From: DATDYW01 sp044375695
Lineage (GTDB): Bacteria; Patescibacteriota; Minisyncoccia; Phycocordibacterales; JAACPR01
Direction of reading: 5' to 3'
Assembly (NCBI GenBank): GCA_044375695.1
Contig: JBILMG010000019.1
Span: 1 to 16,638 of the forward strand
DNA: 16,638 nt
A program made the position numbers and the translations under genes. The stretch's first letter is position 1. Each line of letters opens with the position of its first letter. The notes beneath the pieces are model-generated. The model worked only from the letters and a program-made list of their open reading frames with translations, was not told the DNA's origin and made no database searches. Positions 6,917 through 12,213 of this stretch are shown here, one piece after another.

Positions 6917-8191
6917 ATGCTGGACATCAAGTTCATCCGCGAGAATCGTGACCTGGTAGAAATGGCCGCTCAGAAGAAGCGGATGTCCGTCGATATTGGC
7001 CGCCTGATCGAGCTCGACGACAAGCGCCTCGACCTGCAGAAGTCCATCGAGGGCAAGCGCGCCCGCCAGAACGAGGTTTCGCGCGAGATTCCGACCGCCG
7101 ACGCCGAGCGCCGGGCGACGCTGCTCGCCGAGATGGGCGGCCTCAAGGAAGAGATGAAGGCCGAAGAGGACGCGCACGCGGCGATCGTGGCCGAGTGGCG
7201 CGAAATCATGCTGCAGGTGCCGAACGTGCCGGACATCTCTGTGCCCGACGGCGCCGACGACTCCGCGAACCTCGAGGTTTCGACCTGGGGCGAGCCGACC
7301 AAATTCTCCTTCGCGCCGAAGTCGCACGTGGATCTTTGCGACTCGCTCCGCCTGGCCGACTTCGAGGCGGGTACCCGCGTGGCCGGTTTCCGCGGCTACT
7401 TCCTCACGGGCTGGGGCGCGCGCCTCGAGCACGCCATTGTCTCGTTCGCGGTTGACCACCTCTCGGCCAAGGGCTACCGCATGATGCGCGTGCCGTCCCT
7501 GGTGCGCCGCGAGACTCTGCTCGGCACCGGCTACCTTCCGGGCGGCGAAGAGGACCTCTACCGCACCCAGGACAACGACTACCTCGCCGGTACCGGTGAG
7601 GTGGGCGCCATGTCCTACTTTGCGGGCCAGACGCTCGACCTCGCCAAGCTCCCGGTGAAGGTTATCGCTATTAGCCCGTGCTTCCGCCGCGAGGCGGGTT
7701 CCCACGGCAAGGACACCCGCGGCCTCATCCGCGTGCACGAGTTCTGGAAGCTCGAGCAGATCATTCTGTGCGAGGCGAACCACGAGGAGTCGGTGCGCCT
7801 GCACGAGGAGCTGCGCGAGAACGCGGAGGAAATTCTGCGCGCCCTCGAGCTGCCGTACCACGCGGTGGTCAATTGCGGCGGCGACCTCGGCCAGGGACAG
7901 GTAAAGAAGTACGACCTCGAGGCCTGGGTGCCGTCGGAGGGCAAGTACCGCGAGACGCACTCGGCTTCCTACTTCCACGATTTTCAGACGCGACGCCTCC
8001 AGATCAAGTACGTCGACGCGGCCGGCGATCGCCGCCTCGCGCACTCCCTCAACAACACCGCTATCGCGAGCCCGCGCATCCTCGTGCCGTTCCTCGAGTG
8101 CCATCAGCAAGAAGACGGCTCGGTGCGCGTGCCAGAGGCGCTGCGTCCGTACCTCGGCGGCGTCGAATTCATTCGTCCCGAAGAAAAATAA
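6917..8191 (+). CDS. serS: seryl-tRNA synthetase
   Basis: Charges tRNA-Ser (and tRNA-Sec where present) with serine. The 424-aa product has the typical N-terminal antiparallel coiled-coil arm (about 28-100) that reads the long variable arm, then the class II catalytic domain. Motif 2 is in SPCFRREAGSHGKDTRGLIR (253-272) and HEFWKLEQ. Motif 3 reads HSLNNTAIASPRILVPFLE (376-394), where many bacteria have NGSGLA before the conserved arginine. The C-terminus QQEDGSVRVPEALRPYLGG is canonical. AAGG lies 5 nt before the ATG, making this one of the few genes in the window with a Shine-Dalgarno-like site. The next gene begins 15 nt downstream. Confidence 0.97.
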   Translation: MLDIKFIRENRDLVEMAAQKKRMSVDIGRLIELDDKRLDLQKSIEGKRARQNEVSREIPTADAERRATLLAEMGGLKEEMKAEEDAHAAIVAEWREIMLQVPNVPDISVPDGADDSANLEVSTWGEPTKFSFAPKSHVDLCDSLRLADFEAGTRVAGFRGYFLTGWGARLEHAIVSFAVDHLSAKGYRMMRVPSLVRRETLLGTGYLPGGEEDLYRTQDNDYLAGTGEVGAMSYFAGQTLDLAKLPVKVIAISPCFRREAGSHGKDTRGLIRVHEFWKLEQIILCEANHEESVRLHEELRENAEEILRALELPYHAVVNCGGDLGQGQVKKYDLEAWVPSEGKYRETHSASYFHDFQTRRLQIKYVDAAGDRRLAHSLNNTAIASPRILVPFLECHQQEDGSVRVPEALRPYLGGVEFIRPEEK

Positions 8192-8193
8192 AG

Positions 8194-8199
8194 TAGACT
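8194..8199 (+). promoter_or_regulatory. -10-like box between serS and the ftsQ-like gene
   Basis: TAGACT ends 7 nt before the ATG at 8207, the same spacing as other leaderless starts in this window. No good -35 is seen because that region is serS coding sequence. It may instead be chance, with read-through from serS. Confidence 0.35.
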
Positions 8200-8206
8200 G
8201 GTTGGC

Positions 8207-9067
8207 ATGACGGGATCTTCGCGCGCGAGCCTCCACCACCGCGGCCCGGTCCGCGAGTCGCTCGTCGCGCGCCGCCGCCGCCGCGCCCGCCGCGTTCTGA
8301 TTGGGTACGCGGCCGCCGCGGTTACCGTTTACGTTGGCGCCTGGCACCTGGCGCACCACCCGTCGTTCGCCGTGCAGGCGGTCGAGGTGGAGGGCAACAC
8401 CGTCTCCTCTGATGAGGCGGTGGCCGCCGCCGCCCGCGCCGCCATGGCGTCCTCGGCGCTCTCGCTTTTGCCGATGACCAACGCCTACCTGTCGCGCGCC
8501 GGCGTCGTCGAAGAGGCGGTAGCCGCGGCGCTACCCGAAGCCGCCGCCGCGGTCGTTTCCCGGCAGGGGCAAGATCTGGTGGTTCGCGTCGAAGAGCGCG
8601 CCCGCTTCGGGTACTGGTGCCGCTCCGAAGGGGGAGACTGCTTCGCGGTTGATCCTGAAGGCCTCATATTCGCCCGCGAGAACCCGCCCGAAGGCGCTAC
8701 CCGTTTCGGCGGGCTGATCGCCGCGGCGGACCCCATTCGCGAGCGCTACGCACCCAACGACACCTGGGCCAACCTGCGCGTAATCCTCGAGGCTGCGCGC
8801 GGCAAGGGCTTCTCTCCGGTGAAGGTGACGAGCCAGGACGGCATCGATTTTAAGATTGAGCTTGCGGAAGGGCCGTACCTTCTCACCGACGCCACGCACG
8901 AGGGTGCCCAAGCTGTCGAGAACCTGCAGATCGCGCTCGATGACGAGAGCCTCTCGGCGCTGCGCGGGTACGAGTACGCCGACCTGCGCCTACCGCACAA
9001 GGTGTTCCTGAAGGCGCTGCGCGAAGAGGCGGCCGCGGAGCCAGTTTCGGAAGAGGCAGAGAGCTAG
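8207..9067 (+). CDS. FtsQ/DivIB-like cell-division protein
   Basis: FtsQ/DivIB proteins are bitopic membrane proteins that link early and late divisome components. The 286-aa product has a basic cytoplasmic N-terminus (RRRRRARR near 22-29), one membrane segment (about 30-48) and a POTRA-like domain starting at SFAVQAVEVEGNTVSSDEAV (53-72). The beta domain follows with VRVEERARFGYWC, then DCFAVDPEGLIF, where FtsQ proteins have a similar VDxxG segment. The end (YEYADLRLPHKVFLK, about 258-272) resembles the FtsQ strand that docks FtsB. An acidic tail follows. The assignment rests on architecture and these segments, not on high identity. It follows serS by 15 nt and ends at a strong bidirectional terminator. 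Confidence 0.75.
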   Translation: MTGSSRASLHHRGPVRESLVARRRRRARRVLIGYAAAAVTVYVGAWHLAHHPSFAVQAVEVEGNTVSSDEAVAAAARAAMASSALSLLPMTNAYLSRAGVVEEAVAAALPEAAAAVVSRQGQDLVVRVEERARFGYWCRSEGGDCFAVDPEGLIFARENPPEGATRFGGLIAAADPIRERYAPNDTWANLRVILEAARGKGFSPVKVTSQDGIDFKIELAEGPYLLTDATHEGAQAVENLQIALDDESLSALRGYEYADLRLPHKVFLKALREEAAAEPVSEEAES

Positions 9068-9084
9068 CCGCGCCAAAAAAGAAG

Positions 9085-9117
9085 ATGGTCAGCCGGGTTT
9101 CCGGCTGACCATTTTTT
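9085..9117. terminator. strong bidirectional terminator (ftsQ-like gene / interrupted tRNA)
   Basis: ATGGTCAGCCGG (9085-9096) pairs perfectly with CCGGCTGACCAT (9101-9112) around GTTT. TTTTTT follows on the plus strand, and on the minus strand CTTCTTTTTT. It ends both the ftsQ-like transcript and the minus-strand tRNA-like transcript. Confidence 0.9.
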
Positions 9118-9128
9118 GACCAAAGAGG

Positions 9129-9271
9129 TCGGGACGGGAGGACTCGAACCTCCGACCTTCCGCACAAAAGCGGCTGCTCTACCTATTCGGTATCGACCGA
9201 GAAGCTGCCGCGGCAATGCTTCCTGGCCGGGTGGCTCGCAGTTGAGCCTCCGACGACTGAGCTACGTCCCG
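9129..9271 (-). tRNA. tRNA gene with a 71-nt insertion in the D-loop (isotype uncertain, Lys TTT most likely)
   Basis: Acceptor CGGGACG (9271-9265) pairs fully with CGTCCCG, discriminator A73 at 9129. T8-A9, D-stem GCTC/GAGC and T-arm GGAGG-TTCGAGT-CCTCC are canonical, with variable loop AGGTC. After A14-G15-T16 a 71-nt segment (9255-9185) intervenes before AGGTA; without it the D-loop would be a normal AGTAGGTA. The insert can form hairpins GGCTC/GAGCC, GAAGC/GCTTC and CGGT/ACCG. The anticodon arm is GCCGC-TTTTGT-GCGGA, with a six-base loop and a G-A mismatch at its base. If U33 is the missing base, the anticodon is TTT with G37; if base 37 is missing, it is TTG (Gln). CCA is not encoded. 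A strong promoter and a terminator flank it, so it is transcribed. It could be spliced, tolerated as an expanded D-loop, or a non-decoding RNA; 71 nt is too short for a group I intron. Confidence 0.75.
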
Positions 9272-9280
9272 TTCGCGGGT

Positions 9281-9309
9281 ACCTTAGCCAAACGCGGGCC
9301 GGCGGTCAA
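9281..9309 (-). promoter_or_regulatory. promoter of the interrupted tRNA
   Basis: On the minus strand TTGACC (9304-9309), a 17-bp spacer and TAAGGT (9281-9286) end 9 nt before the tRNA 5' end, the same geometry as for tRNA-Leu. There is nothing else on this strand between it and the RNA gene. Confidence 0.7.
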
Positions 9310-9335
9310 GGAAAATAAAAATTGAATCTGTCTCG

Positions 9336-9369
9336 GAAAAAAAGAAAAGCGCCCGTTGCCTTGGGCGCT
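9336..9369 (-). terminator. terminator of the 68-aa gene
   Basis: On the minus strand AGCGCCC (9369-9363) pairs with GGGCGCT (9354-9348), followed by TTTTCTTTTTTTCC. It lies 9 nt after the stop codon of the small gene. Confidence 0.85.
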
Positions 9370-9377
9370 GAAGACGG

Positions 9378-9584
9378 TTAGGCGAGGCCATACTTGTGGT
9401 CTACGGCGTTGTAGCCGGGAGGCTCCTTGATGCCATCGGCCGCTATTTCGGCCATCTCCTCAGCCGTCGCGGCCGAGACGATTTCGTGCCAGCGGCGAGG
9501 CCCGCCGCGTCCGCCGTCTCGGTAAGGGCCGCCTCTGATGTATTTGAGGTAAGCAGCGACCTTCTCTTTGATTTCTGTGCTCAT
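9378..9584 (-). CDS. hypothetical small protein, 68 aa, Gly/Arg-rich centre
   Basis: I do not recognise this protein. It starts MSTEIKEKVAAYLKYIRGG, a likely helix, followed by a glycine/arginine-rich segment (PYRDGGRGGPRRWHE, about 20-34), then a helical AATAEEMAEIAADGI and the end PPGYNAVDHKYGLA. There is no signal peptide or membrane segment. The RGG-like centre might bind RNA, but this is inference. A TAGAAT box 5 nt before the ATG and a strong terminator 9 nt after the stop bracket it, so it is a compact single-gene unit lying between two tRNA-like RNA genes on the same strand. The bracketing signals are the main reason for calling such a short frame. Confidence 0.65.
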   Translation of the reverse strand: MSTEIKEKVAAYLKYIRGGPYRDGGRGGPRRWHEIVSAATAEEMAEIAADGIKEPPGYNAVDHKYGLA

Positions 9585-9589
9585 TTTTT

Positions 9590-9595
9590 ATTCTA
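9590..9595 (-). promoter_or_regulatory. -10 box of the 68-aa gene
   Basis: TAGAAT on the minus strand ends 5 nt before the ATG at 9584, predicting a leaderless message. The -35 region is weak (TCTTCA at 9613-9618 with 17-bp spacing). Confidence 0.45.
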
Positions 9596-9670
9596 AGTGT
9601 TTGGCTTCTTCGTGAAGAGGCAGCCGATTTTTGTTTTTGTGCGCGGTGTCTAGCCGATTCGCTTTGTTTT

Positions 9671-9706
9671 GAAAGAAGGGCGGGGAGAGGTAGCGATTCT
9701 CCCCGC
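9671..9706 (-). terminator. terminator of the second tRNA-like RNA
   Basis: On the minus strand GCGGGGAGA (9706-9698) pairs perfectly with TCTCCCCGC (9688-9680) around a 9-nt loop, followed by CCTTCTTTC. It begins 6 nt after the 3' end of the tRNA-like RNA. The stretch between it and the 68-aa gene holds nothing else I can identify. Confidence 0.65.
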
Positions 9707-9712
9707 AGGTTC

Positions 9713-9852
9713 TTGTGGGGGAAGGCCTTCAACCTTCGTCTCCGCGGCGATTTCGCGCCGCGACGCTTGTTTACCCGCTCGAGTTAATTTACCGCCAGTC
9801 GCATTTAAGCTTCCGGTCGGGTACGGCTCTCGCGCCCCTCAGCTACCCCGAA
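9713..9852 (-). ncRNA. tRNA-like structured RNA, candidate second member of the D-loop-insertion family
   Basis: The 140-nt RNA can be folded as a divergent tRNA. The 5' strand TTCGGGG faces CCCCACA (pairs at 1-72 and 4-69 to 7-66, mismatches at 2 and 3), with discriminator A. T8-A9 and a three-pair D-stem (GCT/AGC) follow, closing on GGGTAAACA. The anticodon-like hairpin CGCGGCG-CGAAAT-CGCCGCG has a six-base loop. The five-base linker GAGAC precedes the T-arm GAAGG-TTGAAGG-CCTTC, which has G instead of C56. About 65 nt sit in the D-loop; they share GAGCC, ACCCG, CC and GGAAGC in order with the insert of the tRNA at 9129-9271. A promoter (TTGCCG-17-TAACCT) 10 nt upstream and a terminator downstream mark it as a transcription unit. 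That it is an RNA gene is fairly supported; the tRNA fold is a hypothesis. Confidence 0.5.
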
Positions 9853-9862
9853 CCCGCGCGGG

Positions 9863-9891
9863 AGGTTATCAGCCGCTGCTAGAATCGGCAA
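9863..9891 (-). promoter_or_regulatory. promoter of the second tRNA-like RNA
   Basis: On the minus strand TTGCCG (9886-9891), a 17-bp spacer and TAACCT (9863-9868) end 10 nt before the proposed RNA 5' end. Its -35 box adjoins the -10 box of csaA on the other strand. Confidence 0.55.
9877..9885 (+). promoter_or_regulatory. extended -10 box for csaA
   Basis: TGCTAGAAT (TG-n-TAGAAT) ends 7 nt before the csaA ATG at 9893, so the message should be leaderless. It lies wholly inside the spacer of the opposing RNA promoter. Confidence 0.55.
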
Positions 9892-9892
9892 T

Positions 9893-10231
9893 ATGGAAAC
9901 AATATCGTGGGCCGATTTCGAAAAGGTGGAGCTGCGGGCGGGGACAATCGTCTCGGCCGAGGTTTTTCCCGAGGCTAAAAAGCCTGCCTACAAGCTGACC
10001 ATTGATTTCGGGCCAGAGATTGGCGTTCGCAAATCGAGCGCGCAGATTACCGCCCGCTACCGGCCCGAAGGTCTGGTGGGGAAGCAGGTGCTCGCCGTCG
10101 TGAATTTTCCGCCCAAGCAGATTGGGCCCTTCGTCTCGGAGTGTCTCACCACCGGCTTCGCCGATGACTCGGGCGCGGTCGTGCTCCTCTCGCCGGACTC
10201 GCCGGTGCCAAACGGCGCCCGGCTGTTCTGA
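9893..10231 (+). CDS. csaA: CsaA-like tRNA-binding domain protein
   Basis: A 112-aa protein formed of a single tRNA-binding OB-fold, as in CsaA and the C-terminal domain of MetRS. Recognisable segments are ISWADFEKVELRAGTIVSAE (4-23), PAYKLTIDFG (31-40), the KSSAQIT segment (47-53), LVGKQVLAVVNFPPKQIG (61-78) and the end PDSPVPNGARLF; length and order fit CsaA throughout. CsaA binds tRNA and has been proposed as a secretion-related chaperone; its physiological role is not settled. It is divergently transcribed from the tRNA-like RNA at 9713-9852 with overlapping promoters, a suggestive arrangement for a tRNA-binding protein. No Shine-Dalgarno sequence precedes the ATG. Confidence 0.9.
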   Translation: METISWADFEKVELRAGTIVSAEVFPEAKKPAYKLTIDFGPEIGVRKSSAQITARYRPEGLVGKQVLAVVNFPPKQIGPFVSECLTTGFADDSGAVVLLSPDSPVPNGARLF

Positions 10232-10247
10232 GCGTCTCCGCGTCTTC

Positions 10248-10275
10248 TTGACCGGCTCCCGCCCGGGTGTAGGGT
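10248..10275 (+). promoter_or_regulatory. promoter of the 348-aa orphan gene
   Basis: TTGACC (10248-10253), 16-bp spacer, TAGGGT (10270-10275, preceded by TG). The leader of about 65 nt ends in an A-rich stretch before the ATG, with no Shine-Dalgarno sequence. Confidence 0.5.
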
Positions 10276-10345
10276 TTTCTGCGGAGTCGGCGGTCCGCGA
10301 AAGGTCTCGCGTGAAGCTGCTTCAAAAACGAAACAAAAAATAAAA

Positions 10346-11392
10346 ATGAAAAAAGAACCAATGCAAATTGGCGAGGAGACGCGTCGCGCCCTCGCCCCCC
10401 TTCGAGAACACAGAACCCAAATTCTGGGCAGAACAAGCTGGGGTGATCCGGTCATAGGCTGCGGCTATAGCGGCGATCCAAATTGCCCGACAATCTCTTA
10501 CGAGGATTTCGTGGCGAATGTGGTGCTGCCGTCTCTCGGTGAAGCCTGCGGACGTTACGGGCAAGAGCAGGTGGCATCTGCTCTGGCGCGACTGACGCAG
10601 CGACTTTGCGAGGCCGATGTTCAAAGTGGCGAATCGCCCGTGCCGGGCTTCTCGCTCGCGGCCACATTTTTGGGGGCAACTATTCAGCCGCCCTTCAATG
10701 ACCAGGACCGGAATGAGCTCAACGTGATTCCGGGGAATACCGTCCCCGAGCTCATCGGTCGGTTCGGCGTCGATTACGTGCTCGGCCCCATTGTCGAGCT
10801 CGGCCTGGAGCACCAGAAGGCGAACATTTTTACGCCGTCTAAGTTCCTGCACTGCCACGCGCGACGTTTGGGCGAGCTGATCGCCAACTTTCCGGAAGAC
10901 GACTACCGCGCCTACATCGACGCGAGCGCCACGCTCCTGCGTGGCGGCGTGTACGACTGGGGCCTCGAGCAGTCTCCCGAAGAGTGGGGCATGCTCGCTC
11001 CGTCTATTCGTACCCACGGGCTCGGGGCGGTCTTTGCCCCGATCGTGAGCGCGATGCTCCGCGCGTCGAAGGTTCCGGGAGCGCTCCGGCGCAAGTACAA
11101 GAACTCCATGCTGTGCTGGTCTATCAGGTCCTACTACCCGTTCCTCCTGCCGCGGGTTCGCGGCCAGGGTGGTCCGGGCGAGATTGCCTCGCTGCTCGAG
11201 CCGCTCATCGTGTTCTTGGAAGACGCCTTCGAGAGCGGGCGGCTCGGGTCAAACTCGGTTCCGGGTAGCCCGCAGTGGCTCTTCTTCGCAGATCTGCCTG
11301 ATCGCGCGGACCAGGTCCAGCAACTCGGCATGAGGTCTTTCGTGAACAAGAACAGGTCGCGCTGGATGAAATCGTTGCCCAAGGCTGCCTAA
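10346..11392 (+). CDS. hypothetical protein, 348 aa
   Basis: I do not recognise this protein. It is soluble, mainly helical by appearance, with no signal peptide or membrane segment. Segments that stand out are RTSWGDPVIGCGYSGDPN (29-46), with closely spaced Gly, Cys and Asp; TPSKFLHCHARRLGELIANF, with a CHAR motif; and SMLCWSIRSYYPFLLP followed by a Gly-rich loop RGQGGPGE. It ends in a basic tail (NKNRSRWMKSLPKAA). None of these define a family known to me. Codon use is slightly less biased at the 5' end than in the neighbours. It has its own promoter and terminator, so it is monocistronic. The ATG at 10346 follows an A-rich leader; the ATG at 10361 is a possible alternative. Confidence 0.8.
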   Translation: MKKEPMQIGEETRRALAPLREHRTQILGRTSWGDPVIGCGYSGDPNCPTISYEDFVANVVLPSLGEACGRYGQEQVASALARLTQRLCEADVQSGESPVPGFSLAATFLGATIQPPFNDQDRNELNVIPGNTVPELIGRFGVDYVLGPIVELGLEHQKANIFTPSKFLHCHARRLGELIANFPEDDYRAYIDASATLLRGGVYDWGLEQSPEEWGMLAPSIRTHGLGAVFAPIVSAMLRASKVPGALRRKYKNSMLCWSIRSYYPFLLPRVRGQGGPGEIASLLEPLIVFLEDAFESGRLGSNSVPGSPQWLFFADLPDRADQVQQLGMRSFVNKNRSRWMKSLPKAA

Positions 11393-11406
11393 GCCTTCGG
11401 CGCTCT

Positions 11407-11441
11407 AGGTGGGGCACTCGTTACCCCACCTTTTCTTTTTT
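11407..11441 (+). terminator. terminator of the 348-aa gene
   Basis: AGGTGGGG (11407-11414) pairs with CCCCACCT (11424-11431), followed by TTTTCTTTTTT. Confidence 0.85.
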
Positions 11442-11445
11442 AAAA

Positions 11446-11482
11446 AAGAATGGCGCCCGACCGTTAAGGTCGGGCGCTTTTT
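11446..11482. terminator. bidirectional terminator ending the minus-strand structured RNA
   Basis: GCGCCCGACC (11453-11462) pairs perfectly with GGTCGGGCGC (11468-11477) around GTTAA. TTTTT follows on the plus strand and CATTCTTTTTT on the minus strand. Because the 348-aa gene already has its own terminator, this one most likely serves the RNA transcribed from 11694 downward. Confidence 0.85.
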
Positions 11483-11494
11483 CCAGCGAAAGGG

Positions 11495-11694
11495 CTGGGC
11501 TCGGCGGCGTCGAACCGCTTCCTCTGCCTCGCGGCAGCGTGCTTTACCGTCACCTTTTCTGCTACGCGCGGAGCTCGACGGCTCGAATTCTCCGCGTCTC
11601 GCATTGGCCGGTTTTACCTCTGGCAGATTACGTCTGCCTTCAGCTGACCGACGTTAGGGTCCGTCGACCCTGGCAACATACACTAACGAGCGCC
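11495..11694 (-). ncRNA. about 200-nt structured RNA with a tRNA-like 3' domain, candidate third family member
   Basis: No gene is convincing in this 420-bp gap on the plus strand. On the minus strand a promoter and terminator bracket a series of hairpins: GGGTC-GACG-GACCC (11657-11670), GGCAGA-CGTAA-TCTGCC (11622-11638), GCGGAG/CTCCGC (11568-11595), CTGCC-GCGA-GGCAG (11524-11537) and a T-arm-like GCGG-TTCGACG-CCGC (11504-11518). The 3' end CGAGCCCA can pair with GGCGCTCG at the 5' end, allowing one bulged C. The 3' third reads like a tRNA: GGTAAAGCAC (end of a D-arm, pairable with GTGT near the 5' end), an anticodon-like hairpin whose loop can be CGCGAG (six bases), a linker AGGAA and the T-arm. 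The D-loop insert would exceed 100 nt. tmRNA was considered because of TCGACGG near the 5' end, but the acceptor pairing is not at the usual distance. The identity is open. Confidence 0.4.
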
Positions 11695-11700
11695 GGATTA

Positions 11701-11728
11701 ATCCTACGTCCTCCCGCCCAGAGGTCAA
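11701..11728 (-). promoter_or_regulatory. promoter of the third structured RNA
   Basis: On the minus strand TTGACC (11723-11728), a 16-bp spacer and TAGGAT (11701-11706). The proposed RNA 5' end is 6-9 nt further on. TTGACC is also the -35 of the interrupted tRNA. Confidence 0.55.
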
Positions 11729-11792
11729 GCTTCTGTGAATTTTCGTCCACCGAAAGGCTTCGAAACCCGTGCGGGTCTGATCGACCTTGCGA

Positions 11793-11798
11793 TACAAT
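11793..11798 (+). promoter_or_regulatory. -10 box of the membrane protein / Clp operon
   Basis: TACAAT ends 13 nt before the ATG at 11812, giving a leader of about 6 nt and no Shine-Dalgarno sequence. No good -35 is visible. Confidence 0.4.
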
Positions 11799-11811
11799 TG
11801 CCGCAACGACA

Positions 11812-12213
11812 ATGCTCTCGGATCTCCTCCAGCTCCCGTTCCGCTACCTCGCGTGGCACTACGGCCGCGCCGTTGTTGAATCGTTCCAGCTGTGGGGCGT
11901 GGGCTTTCGCTTCGTGACGCGCCTGTGCGCGGTGCCGCTCCACCTGCGGACCCTCTTCTCGCCGTTCGAGCGTCTGGGCGAGCCGGTTCAGGGAACTCTC
12001 GGCGATCGGCTCGAGGCGGCAACCGTGAGCGCGGTGATGCGCCTGGTCGGCTTCTTGATGCGCTCGCTGGTCCTCCTTTTTGCGCTCGCATCGTACGTCG
12101 GAGTCGCCGCGCTCGGCGTGGCTGGTCTGGTCGGTTGGTTCCTTCTGCCGCCGGCGCTGCTGCTCTCGTTCTGGATTGGCGTTAAGGGCATCTTTGCCGG
12201 CAACTTCCGATGA
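11812..12213 (+). CDS. small membrane protein, 133 aa, coupled to the Clp-type ATPase
   Basis: I recognise no family. The N-terminal 80 residues are rich in aromatic and basic residues (FRYLAWHYGRAVVESFQLWG), likely membrane-surface or amphipathic helices; the C-terminal part has two hydrophobic segments (about 80-103 and 104-125). The frame is open upstream as far as 11539, but that extension runs through the antisense of the structured RNA, so the ATG at 11812 behind a TACAAT box is taken. Its TGA overlaps the ATG of the next gene (ATGA at 12210-12213), which means translational coupling and suggests the two products form a complex, perhaps with this protein as a membrane partner of the ATPase. 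Confidence 0.75.
   Translation: MLSDLLQLPFRYLAWHYGRAVVESFQLWGVGFRFVTRLCAVPLHLRTLFSPFERLGEPVQGTLGDRLEAATVSAVMRLVGFLMRSLVLLFALASYVGVAALGVAGLVGWFLLPPALLLSFWIGVKGIFAGNFR

Noticed and set aside
6890..8359. 489-aa minus-strand open frame over serS
   Set aside because: Antisense shadow of serS running into the ftsQ-like gene, with no recognisable domain.
9116..9325. Plus-strand open frame reading VGTGGLEPPTFRT and onward
   Set aside because: This is the familiar translation of the antisense strand of a tRNA gene; the minus-strand tRNA explains the sequence.
11495..11694. tmRNA (ssrA)
   Set aside because: TCGACGG near the 5' end and a T-arm at the 3' end fit loosely, but the acceptor strand is not at the usual distance, the RNA is only about 200 nt, and no convincing tag reading frame ends in an Ala-rich tail.
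11539..11811. N-terminal extension of the 133-aa membrane protein
   Set aside because: The extension runs antisense through the structured RNA and its promoter, and a TACAAT box stands just before the ATG at 11812.
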